DNA of 17,863 nucleotides from NCBI GenBank assembly GCA_934378195.1, contig CAKRPO010000047.1, positions 1 through 17,863 of the forward strand. The letters are read 5' to 3'. The stretch is from an uncultured Blautia sp. GTDB lineage: Bacteria; Bacillota; Clostridia; Lachnospirales; Lachnospiraceae. Both the position numbers and the translations under genes were made by a program. Below are positions 5,775 to 14,600 of the stretch, in pieces (position 1 is the first letter of the stretch; each line of letters begins with the position of its first letter). The notes beneath the pieces are model-generated. The model saw nothing but the letters and a program-made list of their open reading frames with translations, ran no database searches and had not been told where the DNA came from.

Positions 5775-7139
5775 ATGAGTCTGATTCATAGATATCAGAG
5801 CAATGGCTACAATATTGTTCTGGATATTAACAGTGGGTGCATTCATCTGGTAGACTTTGTGACGTACGAAGTGCTTCCTTTCATGGAAGAGGGACTTTCA
5901 GAACAGGAAATCGTTGATAAATTAAAAGATCGGTATCCTGAATCTGATATCCGAACTTCTGTTTCTGAATGTGAGAAGCTGAAAGAACAGGGTATGTTGT
6001 TTACCAGAGATGTATACGAAAATATAATAGAAGAATTTACTGAGAATCGACAGACAGTAGTAAAGGCATTGTGTCTGCACATTGCCCATGATTGCAATCT
6101 GGCCTGTCGATACTGTTTTGCCGAAGAGGGAGAATATCACGGACGAAGAGCCCTGATGTCCTTTGAAGTTGGAAAGAAAGCACTTGATTTCCTGATTGCA
6201 AATTCTGGTTCCAGAAAGAATCTGGAAGTTGATTTCTTTGGAGGAGAGCCCCTGATGAACTGGCAGGTGGTCAAAGACCTGGTGGCATATGGAAGAGAAC
6301 AGGAGAAGCTTCATAATAAGAAGTTCCGCTTTACACTGACAACCAATGGAGTACTCCTTAATGATGAAGTTATGGAATTCTGCAATAAAGAGATGGGAAA
6401 TGTCGTTCTCAGCGTGGATGGACGTAAGGAAGTTCATGATTACATGCGACCATTCCGGAAGGGTGCGGGAAGCTATGATCTGATTATTCCGAAATTTCAG
6501 AAATTTGCAGAATCCAGAAATCAGGACAAATATTATGTACGTGGTACATTTACCCATCATAATCTTGATTTTTCAAAGGATGTTCTGCATTTGGCTGATC
6601 TTGGTTTCAAACAGATTTCTGTGGAACCGGTAGTTGCAGCAGATACAGAGGAGTATGCAATCCGCGAGGAAGATATTCCGCAGATCAAGGAAGAATACGA
6701 TGCATTGGCTAAAGAAATGATCGCCAGAGAAAAAGCAGGTAAGGGCTTTAACTTTTTCCATTTCATGATTGACCTGACCGGTGGACCTTGTGTTTACAAG
6801 CGTCTCTCAGGATGCGGTTCAGGAACCGAGTATCTTGCAGTAACTCCTTGGGGAGATTTCTATCCGTGTCATCAGTTTGTTGGTGAAGAACAGTTCCTTA
6901 TGGGAAATGTAGATGAGGGAATCACACATCCGGAGATTCGTGATCAGTTTGGTAAATGTAATGTTTACACCAAAGAAGCCTGCAAGGACTGCTTTGCAAG
7001 ATTTTACTGCAGTGGTGGCTGTGCTGCCAATGCTTATCATTTCCAGAAAGATATTAATGGCAATTATGGTATCGGATGTGAACTTCAGCGTAAAAGAGTG
7101 GAGTGCGCAATCATGATAAAGGCCGCATTAGCGGAATAA
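5775..7139 (+). CDS. scfB: SCIFF radical SAM maturase
   Basis: Encodes a 454-residue radical SAM/SPASM enzyme (CteB-like) that forms the Cys-to-Thr thioether in the SCIFF peptide. Residues about 8-85 form the peptide-recognition (RRE, PqqD-like) domain, with the family opening MSLIHRYQSNGYNIVLD. The radical SAM cluster motif CNLACRYC gives Cys107, Cys111 and Cys114, followed by FFGGEP for SAM binding. The C-terminal SPASM region is Cys-rich (GPCVYK, SGCGSG, YPCHQF, ACKDCF, YCSGGC, IGCEL) and should hold two auxiliary 4Fe-4S clusters. An ATG at 5739 lies six bases after a hairpin with no binding site. ATG 5775 follows AGGAAAGG at 5755-5762 (spacing slightly long) and fits the CteB N-terminus, so it was preferred. 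SecDF follows 24 bases later, suggesting co-transcription. Confidence 0.95.
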   Translation: MSLIHRYQSNGYNIVLDINSGCIHLVDFVTYEVLPFMEEGLSEQEIVDKLKDRYPESDIRTSVSECEKLKEQGMLFTRDVYENIIEEFTENRQTVVKALCLHIAHDCNLACRYCFAEEGEYHGRRALMSFEVGKKALDFLIANSGSRKNLEVDFFGGEPLMNWQVVKDLVAYGREQEKLHNKKFRFTLTTNGVLLNDEVMEFCNKEMGNVVLSVDGRKEVHDYMRPFRKGAGSYDLIIPKFQKFAESRNQDKYYVRGTFTHHNLDFSKDVLHLADLGFKQISVEPVVAADTEEYAIREEDIPQIKEEYDALAKEMIAREKAGKGFNFFHFMIDLTGGPCVYKRLSGCGSGTEYLAVTPWGDFYPCHQFVGEEQFLMGNVDEGITHPEIRDQFGKCNVYTKEACKDCFARFYCSGGCAANAYHFQKDINGNYGIGCELQRKRVECAIMIKAALAE

Positions 7140-7163
7140 AATAATGCAAGAAGGGAAAGAACA

Positions 7164-9569
7164 ATGAAGAAAAACAGAGGAATTGTTGTGCTGCTTCTGA
7201 CCGCCATTATCACAGTCTTTCTGTGTTACACGGCCGGGATTGGCCTCGGACCAACAGGTACCGGTTCTGCAAAAAATATTAAGACCGGCCTGGACCTGTC
7301 TGGTGGTGTCAGCATCACTTATCAGGCAAAAGACAGCAACCCAAGTGCAGAGGATATGTCTGATACTGTTTACAAGCTCCAGAAGCGTGTGGAACAGTAC
7401 AGTACAGAAGCACAGGTGTACAAAGAAGGAAGCGACCGTATCGCTGTAGAGATTCCTGGTGTTACAGACGCGGATGCGATTCTGAATGACCTTGGTAAAC
7501 CAGGTTCTCTGTGTTTTATCACAATGACAGATGATGACGGTAATGCAAACTTCTCCAGCACCGGAAGTGGTTATGCACTTGCAAGAAGTCTGGATGAGAT
7601 CCGCGAAGCTGGATCTGTTGTTCTGGAAGGTACAGACGTTAAGGATGCCCAGGGCGGTGCATTCCAGTCTGACAAGAACAGCTCCAGAGAGTATGCAGTC
7701 AGCCTGACTCTTACAGATGAAGGAAAGACCAAATTTGCAGATGCTACAGAGGCAAATGTGGGTAAACAGATCGCCATCGTTTATGACAATCAGATCTTAA
7801 GCGCACCGAAGGTAAATGAAGCAATCACAGGTGGACAGGCTCAGATTACTGGTATGTCCAGTGTGGAAGAAGCACAGAATCTTGCTTCCTATATCCGTAT
7901 TGGTTCATTAAGTGTCGAACTGGAAGAACTTCGTTCCAGTGTTGTTGCTGCACAGCTTGGTGAAGAAGCAATCTCCACTAGTGTAATGGCTGGCCTGATC
8001 GGTCTGATCATCGTTATTATCTTTATGATTCTTATGTATCGTCTGCCAGGTGTTGTTGCCGGTGTAGCACTGATCCTGTACACAGCGATCGTATTGATTA
8101 CATTAAATGCATTTGATATCACGCTGACCCTTCCGGGTATCGCAGGTATCATTCTTGGTATTGGTATGGCGGTGGATGCGAACGTTATTATTTATGCTCG
8201 TATCCAGGAGGAAATTGCAGCTGGAAACTCTGTAAGAGCTTCTATCAAATCTGGTTTCTCCAAAGCGTTCAGTGCAATCTTTGATGGAAATATCACAACC
8301 CTGATTGCAGCGATCGTACTGATGTGGCTTGGCTCCGGTACAGTTAAGGGCTTTGCGTATACACTTGCTCTTGGTATCGTAGTTTCTATGTTTACTGCGT
8401 TGGTTGTATCACGTTTGGTTATGAATGCACTGTATGCAGTTGGATTCCATGATGAGAAATTCTACGGATGTGCAAAACAGCGTAAAGTATTTAATGTTGT
8501 TGGCAAACGTAAAGTATTTTTCATTATTTCCATCATTCTGATCTTAAGCGGTCCGGTAGCAATGGTGATCCATCACAATGTAGATGGAACAGCACTGAAC
8601 TATGCACTTGATTTCTCAGGTGGTACTGCAACAACCGTAACCTTCAATGAAGATATGGATATCAAGCAGATCGATTCTGAGGTAACCCCTGTTGTCGAAG
8701 AAGTTACGGGTGACAAGAATGTACAGCCGACCAAGGTTGTAGGAACCACTCAGGTAGTCATTAAAACACGTACCCTTTCTCAGGAAGAACGTGAGAAGTT
8801 GGACAACGCACTTGTTGAGAAATTTGATGTAGATGATTCTCTGATCACAACAGAAAGCATTTCTTCAACTGTAAGTTCTGAGATGAGAAGAGATGCCTTT
8901 GTAGCGGTAATCGTAGCAACTCTCTGTATGCTTGCTTACATCTGGTTCCGTTTCAAAGATATCCGCTTTGCGAGCAGTGCAGTACTTGCTCTGCTGCATG
9001 ACGTATTGGTTGTATTTGCTTTCTACGGAATTTCCAGAATTTCCGTAGGTAATACTTTCATTGCCTGCATGCTTACTATTGTAGGTTATTCGATCAACGC
9101 AACGATCGTTATCTTCGATCGTATCCGTGAGAATATGAAGGGAAGCAGAGCAAACCTTGAAGAGATTGTTAATGAAAGTATCACACAGACACTTACAAGA
9201 AGTATGTATACTTCTTTCACAACCTTCGTAATGGTAGCTGTTCTGTATATTCTGGGTGTTTCTTCTATCCGTGAGTTTGCAGCACCTCTGATGGTAGGCG
9301 TTATCTGTGGTGCTTACTCTTCTGTATGCATCACTGGTGCTCTGTGGCTGGTAATGAAACGTTATTACAAGAAACCTGTTGCACAGGCTGTAGCTGCAAA
9401 GAGCACAGCAGCTCCTGCAAAACAGAATAATAATGCTCAGAATACAAAGTCTGGTAAGAAAAATTCGGACCAACCAAAAAAGAAAAACCGTAAGAGAGTA
9501 GCAGAACGTCTGGCAGCACAGGAAGCAGCAAAAGAGAATGCTTCCAAGGATGAAAATAAGGATGTATAA
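7164..9569 (+). CDS. secDF: Fused protein translocase subunit SecDF
   Basis: Encodes an 801-residue SecD-SecF fusion of the RND type that assists the SecYEG translocon using the proton gradient. The SecD half has a first helix (about 7-27), the GLDLSGG motif (42-48), a compact extracytoplasmic P1 region (about 50-260), then five helices (about 272-425) including GMAVDAN with Asp338. The SecF half begins with a helix (450-470), ALDFSGGT (481-488), a small P4 region, and five more helices (about 577-733). The last 65 residues are a Lys/Gln/Ala-rich cytoplasmic tail. The usual SecF motif GYSxND reads GYSINA here (Ala646). AAGGGAAAG upstream supports ATG 7164. It ends at a strong terminator (9598-9630). 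Linkage to SCIFF genes is recurrent in Clostridia. Confidence 0.95.
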   Translation: MKKNRGIVVLLLTAIITVFLCYTAGIGLGPTGTGSAKNIKTGLDLSGGVSITYQAKDSNPSAEDMSDTVYKLQKRVEQYSTEAQVYKEGSDRIAVEIPGVTDADAILNDLGKPGSLCFITMTDDDGNANFSSTGSGYALARSLDEIREAGSVVLEGTDVKDAQGGAFQSDKNSSREYAVSLTLTDEGKTKFADATEANVGKQIAIVYDNQILSAPKVNEAITGGQAQITGMSSVEEAQNLASYIRIGSLSVELEELRSSVVAAQLGEEAISTSVMAGLIGLIIVIIFMILMYRLPGVVAGVALILYTAIVLITLNAFDITLTLPGIAGIILGIGMAVDANVIIYARIQEEIAAGNSVRASIKSGFSKAFSAIFDGNITTLIAAIVLMWLGSGTVKGFAYTLALGIVVSMFTALVVSRLVMNALYAVGFHDEKFYGCAKQRKVFNVVGKRKVFFIISIILILSGPVAMVIHHNVDGTALNYALDFSGGTATTVTFNEDMDIKQIDSEVTPVVEEVTGDKNVQPTKVVGTTQVVIKTRTLSQEEREKLDNALVEKFDVDDSLITTESISSTVSSEMRRDAFVAVIVATLCMLAYIWFRFKDIRFASSAVLALLHDVLVVFAFYGISRISVGNTFIACMLTIVGYSINATIVIFDRIRENMKGSRANLEEIVNESITQTLTRSMYTSFTTFVMVAVLYILGVSSIREFAAPLMVGVICGAYSSVCITGALWLVMKRYYKKPVAQAVAAKSTAAPAKQNNNAQNTKSGKKNSDQPKKKNRKRVAERLAAQEAAKENASKDENKDV

Positions 9570-9597
9570 TCCAAATTATAATAGGTAAGAATCCAAG

Positions 9598-9630
9598 AAT
9601 CCCGGGACTGTAGAATGTCCCGGGATTTTT
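9598..9630 (+). terminator. Intrinsic terminator after secDF
   Basis: AATCCCGGGAC (9598-9608) pairs perfectly with GTCCCGGGATT (9617-9627) around an eight-base loop, followed by a T run. This very stable GC-rich stem ends the SCIFF-maturase-secDF transcript. Confidence 0.95.
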
Positions 9631-9650
9631 GTACTTTGTGGAATATTTTC

Positions 9651-9659
9651 TGCTATAAT
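9651..9659 (+). promoter_or_regulatory. Extended -10 promoter of recJ
   Basis: TGCTATAAT (9651-9659) is a consensus extended -10 element lying 31 bases before the recJ start and just past the secDF terminator. The -35 region is weak, as is usual for extended -10 promoters. Confidence 0.7.
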
Positions 9660-9690
9660 AGAAAGAAGTAAACAGAGAAAGAGGATCATT

Positions 9691-11403
9691 ATGGAAAAAT
9701 GGATGGTGTATAATAAGAGGGCGGATTTCCAGAAAATTGGACAAAAATTTGGAATTGATCCAGTGATTGCGAGACTGATCCGAAATCGTGACATACAGGA
9801 TATGGAAGAAATCCGTTCTTATCTTTATGGATCAATAGCAGAGATTCCATCTCCATGGAAACTGAAAGATATTGATAAAGCGACAGATATTCTTCAGGAA
9901 AAGATTGCCCATGACAAAAGAATTCGCATTATAGGAGATTATGATATTGATGGAGTGACGGCAACCTGTATTCTTCTGAAAGGACTGAAACGCCTTGGAG
10001 CAGATGTGGATACCTATATTCCGGATAGAATCAAAGATGGATATGGAATGCATGAGCAGCTGATTGACAAAGCGCTGGAAGATGGCATCGATACGATACT
10101 GACCTGTGATAATGGAATTGCGGCAGCAGCAGAGATTGCATATGCAAAAAGAGAGGGGCTTACAGTGATCGTTACAGATCATCACGACATTCCTTTTGAA
10201 GATATAGAATCTGGAAGAAACTGGATTATTCCAAAGGCGGATGCTGTGGTCAATCCGAAGCAGAATAACTGCCAGTATCCTAACAAAAATATCTGTGGTG
10301 CAGTAGTTGCGTGGAAACTGATCTGGGCATTATATGAAAAAGCAGGAATCAATCAAAAGGAAATCTGGGATTTTCTGGAACTTGCAGCAATTGCAACGGT
10401 AGGCGATGTTATGGATTTACAGGGGGAAAACAGGATTATTGTAAAAGAAGGCCTCAAAAAACTTTCTTCCACATCTTTTGAAGGCTTGAAAGCACTGATC
10501 CGTGTGAATAATCTGGAAGGCGCAGAAATTACAGCGTATCATGTAGGGTTTGTCCTTGGACCATGCATCAATGCCAGTGGACGTCTGGACACGGCAGCAC
10601 GATCGTTGGAACTGCTTCTTGCCGATAATCTGGAAGATGCCATGAAACTGGCAGATGATCTGTACGATCTGAATCAGAGTAGAAAGGCTATGACAGAACA
10701 GGGAAAAGAGCAGGCGATTCAGAGTATTGAGGACAACGGACTGAATGAAAACAGAATATTGGTAGTATATCTTCCAGATTGTCATGAAAGTCTGGCAGGT
10801 ATTATTGCAGGTCGTATTCGAGAAACATATCATAAACCAGTGTTTGTACTGACAAAAGGATCAGATGGAGTGAAAGGAAGCGGACGTTCTATAGAAGCGT
10901 ATTCGATGTATGAAGAACTGGTGAAATGCGGTGATCTGCTGACACAGTTTGGGGGACATCCGATGGCTGCAGGACTTTCTATGGAAGAAAAAAATGTTGA
11001 GCCATTTCGGCGACGCCTGAATGATAATTGCACACTTACAGAACAGGAATTAATTCCGAAGATTATGATTGATGTGCCGATGCCGATTTCTTATCTTTCC
11101 AGACAGTTGACGGAACAGTTGAAGGTGCTGGAGCCATTTGGAAAGGGAAATACGAAGCCACTGTTTGCACAGAAAAATCTTCACGCGGTAGGACTTCGTG
11201 TGCTGGGACGAAATCAGAACGTGGTCAAAATGCTTTTGATGGATGAAAATGGAACAAAGATGGATGCAGTGTATTTTGGAGAAGCACAGGAGTTTGTGGA
11301 GTTTGTGCAGACACACGAGACAATTTCTGTTACGTATTATCCTGAGATCAATGTGTATCAGGGAAGAGAAACATTGCAGGTTGTCGTAAGAAATTATTGT
11401 TAA
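9691..11403 (+). CDS. recJ: Single-stranded-DNA-specific 5'-3' exonuclease RecJ
   Basis: Encodes a 570-residue RecJ, the 5'-to-3' single-strand exonuclease used in recombination, mismatch and excision repair. The DHH domain motifs are present: GDYDIDGVTAT around residues 82-92, TCDNGI (138-143), TDHHDIP (162-168), and NASGRLDTA. The DHHA1 domain shows LAGIIAGRIRE, KGSGRS and GGHPMAAGLSM. The C-terminal part (about 455-570) corresponds to the OB-like domain. Length matches the compact RecJ of Firmicutes. The ATG at 9691 follows GAGAAAGAGGA. It is a stand-alone transcription unit between two strong terminators. In many Clostridia recJ is followed by apt and relA; here a giant adhesin gene follows instead. 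Confidence 0.97.
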   Translation: MEKWMVYNKRADFQKIGQKFGIDPVIARLIRNRDIQDMEEIRSYLYGSIAEIPSPWKLKDIDKATDILQEKIAHDKRIRIIGDYDIDGVTATCILLKGLKRLGADVDTYIPDRIKDGYGMHEQLIDKALEDGIDTILTCDNGIAAAAEIAYAKREGLTVIVTDHHDIPFEDIESGRNWIIPKADAVVNPKQNNCQYPNKNICGAVVAWKLIWALYEKAGINQKEIWDFLELAAIATVGDVMDLQGENRIIVKEGLKKLSSTSFEGLKALIRVNNLEGAEITAYHVGFVLGPCINASGRLDTAARSLELLLADNLEDAMKLADDLYDLNQSRKAMTEQGKEQAIQSIEDNGLNENRILVVYLPDCHESLAGIIAGRIRETYHKPVFVLTKGSDGVKGSGRSIEAYSMYEELVKCGDLLTQFGGHPMAAGLSMEEKNVEPFRRRLNDNCTLTEQELIPKIMIDVPMPISYLSRQLTEQLKVLEPFGKGNTKPLFAQKNLHAVGLRVLGRNQNVVKMLLMDENGTKMDAVYFGEAQEFVEFVQTHETISVTYYPEINVYQGRETLQVVVRNYC

Positions 11404-11415
11404 TAAGAGAGCTTG

Positions 11416-11446
11416 AAAAATACAGCTGAAAAGGCTGTATTTTTTT
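11416..11446 (+). terminator. Intrinsic terminator after recJ
   Basis: AAAAATACAGC (11416-11426) pairs perfectly with GCTGTATTTTT (11434-11444) around a seven-base loop, and the T run continues to 11446. Confidence 0.9.
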
Positions 11447-11531
11447 GTGCAGATTTACAGAAATTTACGAAAATTACGAAAAATGATGCCTTTTAATGCA
11501 GAAAATGTTGGTAAAGTAGCATAATTAGTAT

Positions 11532-11560
11532 ATGACATAAAAACGATTATGATATAATAT
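11532..11560 (+). promoter_or_regulatory. Probable promoter of the giant adhesin gene
   Basis: ATGACA (11532-11537) resembles the -35 consensus. TATAAT lies at 11553-11558 (spacing 15) and the overlapping TAATAT at 11555-11560 gives spacing 17. The predicted leader is about 110 bases. The surroundings are very AT-rich and include two TTACGAAAA copies near 11466-11482. Confidence 0.55.
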
Positions 11561-11608
11561 ATATTTGGATGACTCTATATATAGCCAAAAACGTTCCAAA
11601 AATCTTTA

Positions 11609-11641
11609 TCAGAGTATGAGAAAAATCATGTTGGACTCTGA
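11609..11641 (+). promoter_or_regulatory. Leader hairpin before the giant adhesin gene
   Basis: TCAGAGT (11609-11615) and ACTCTGA (11635-11641) form a 7-bp stem. ATGA directly inside it can pair with TCAT further in. It lies in the predicted 5' leader, about 20 bases before the ribosome binding site AAGGAGAGG, and has no T run, so it is not a terminator. Its role is unknown. Confidence 0.35.
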
Positions 11642-11674
11642 AGGGAACAATAAAAAACGGGAAGGAGAGGAAAG

Positions 11675-14600
11675 ATGAGACATTTAGACAAATGTAAGAG
11701 GATTTGTGCAATGGCAATGGCTGCACTTATGATTATTCAGCAGGGCAGTGTCAGCACATTTGCAGAAGAACAGACTGCAATTTCAGCAGCAGAAACACAG
11801 GCAGAAGCAGCTGCACAGGCGGAAGTGGAAAACTCTGCAGAACAGGAAAAAGAGCAGAGTGCGCCAGAGACACCGAAGAAGCCGGAGACAACTCCGGAAG
11901 CGGCACAGCAACTGGAAACGACACCAGAGGCGCAACAGCCACAAGAGCCGGAAACAACACCGGAGGCAGAACAGCAGCCGGAGGCAACTCCAGAAGAACA
12001 GCAGCCGGAGGCAACTCCAGAAGCACAGCAGCCAGAAGCGACACCGGAGGCGCAGCCGACCGAGGAAGCACAGCCGGCAGCGACAGCAACTGCTACACCG
12101 ACACCGGAAGCAGCGAAAGTGCAGGATCTGACATACAATGCAGCTGGTGTACAGGTCAAGGTACACACAAGTACAGCAGTGGCAGCTGATACACAGCTGA
12201 TTGTTACACCGGTGAATCCGGACGATTTTGATAATGCTGCTTTAAATCAGTGGTTGAATGACAAACAGGTCGCAGATGCTGCTATTTATGACATTCACCT
12301 TGCTGACGCAGGCGGAAATGAGATTTCTGTGGGACAGGCATCTGTCAGCCTTAATTTCAGCACACCGGTAGTAGCACAGGTAGAAGGAGTGAAGACTACA
12401 CTTAGTTTTCTGCATATTGCGAATGGTAGTGCTGTAGAGATCGGACAGGTTAATACTGAGGGAACATCCGCTTCGATTACCGCAAATGGATTTTCACCAT
12501 TTGTGTTTGTACGGACAGCAGAGCATACGGAACAACAGACAGACGGTGAAACGGCAATTGATTTAAGAAACGCAATTAAAAATGTGGCAATAACAGAGGT
12601 CGATGGACAGGCATATGATTCAAATAAAAAGTATCCACGTGGTGCAAAAATTAAATTCAATTTGTCCTACAAGTTTGCGGAAGATGCAAAGCCGACAGCA
12701 AATGGAACAAAGTCTGCTACGTATGCATTACCAGCGGGATTAAATTTTACGAATACATCTGGAAACATTACCTGCGAAGGTTATACGGCAGGACCGGCAG
12801 GAACATATACAATTGTTGATGGTGTAGTTACCTTTATATATACAAAGGAGTTCCTTAAAGCACATCCAAGCGATATTGAGGGAAGCTTTTCTTTTGAAGG
12901 GGCACTTTCAGAATCTGCCAATGAAAATAAAGACAAAGTAGATATTATTTTCGATGGACCTGGAAAAACAATTCCAATTGAAATTAAATTTGAAGATGGT
13001 AAAATATCTGGTGGAAAGTCATACAAACTCAACGACGATGGAACAATAGATTTTACCATTGAATTAAATGTTACAGGAAAAGATGTAACCAATCTGGTAC
13101 TGAAAGATATGCAGGGAAGCAACTTGAAATTTGCAGATAATCCAGAGTTTAAATTGAATGGAACGGCAATTGATTCGTCTAAAATTACATTAGGAACAGA
13201 TGATTCTGCTACATTGAATTTGGGTGATCTGAAAATCGGAAAATATCAGCTTACCTATAAAGCAAGAGTGGAAGATAAAACAATTATTTCCGGCGATGCC
13301 AATAAAAACCGTGCAGAGTGGTCATGGACAGGTGGAACAGGGAGTGCAGAAACAACTGTCAATGGAATAGAAAAAACATTAAAGAAATCCGGTTTCGTGT
13401 CGAAAAATGGAAATGGAGAATATGAGATTACCTGGACGGTTATTTATATACCAGGCACATTTGGTTCTGCAGCAGGAAAAACTTTTGTAGATACACTGGG
13501 ACCAGATCAGGAGTACATTGGTGACTATATAGTGTATTATGATGAGAATGGAAACAAAGACTGGGTTGGCAACACTGAGATAGCCAGAGGTACGATAGGA
13601 GCTGGAAACAGTTTCAGTTATACATTTCCGTCAGATAAGACAACCAGCAAAGGCGGATACAAACTTGTTTACAAAACAAAGGTAACGAAAGATTTAAGTG
13701 ATTTAGTTGGAAAAGAGCAATTTACAAATAGTATTCAGGGTGATGGAAAAACCGTATCTGGAACAGCAGAAATAGAAAAGAAAATTCCTTCAATGGATAT
13801 CGTTACCAAGAAAGGTACAGCGGATCAGGGTAGCAGAACTGCTACATGGACTGTAACTGTTGATTCGAAAGGAAAGACAGTAAAGAATCTTGTAGTGGTA
13901 GATGAACTACAGGATTCCTACAACTGGAAAGGTAAATATAATGACGACATTGTAGTAAAAGAAGGAAATAATATCCTCACAGCGGGAACAGATTATATAA
14001 TTGAACCTGGGGTATCCAGTAGCAATAACCCGACTTTGACAATACGATTTACAAAAGATATTTCAGATGTAGTTACAATTACATATTCATCTGAATACAG
14101 TGAATCTGATAAAACTGGATCAACAGGTAATAAAATCCATTCCACATATACTGTAGATAATAAAGATTATGCAGAAGATGATGGCAGTAATGTGGAATTT
14201 AAAAGTACTGATTTTGTTGTGGATAAATCAGGAGATATTTCAGGCGGAATTGCAAATTGGAAAGTTACAGTAAATAAGCAGTTAGGATGGGAAAGAACAG
14301 AGCTTACAAATAGTGTAAAGACAATTACTGATGAAATACCAGAGGGTATGGAATATGTAGACGGTTCATTAAAATGTAAGATTGATCAAAGCCATTGGAA
14401 TGGTGATAATGCAGAACCATATGCTAATATTTCTGTATCCTATGATAAAGACAGCAGGAAACTTACGGTTAATATTGCTGGACTGGAGTTAGAAAAAGAT
14501 CCATATATTTATATTGAACTTTCGTATCAGACCAAAATCGTACAGTTACCGATAGAGTCTGGAGAAGGTACAGTAGTAGAGGGCGATAAGGTTTCATTTA

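Noticed and set aside
9331..9744. Reverse-strand open frames spanning the secDF terminator and recJ start
   Set aside because: They cross a strong terminator hairpin and the recJ promoter and have no family features.
11704..12189. Several long open frames on both strands across the TPE linker region
   Set aside because: They are low-complexity shadows caused by the repetitive linker codons. The frame starting at 11675 has a binding site, a signal peptide and continuous homology-like domains.
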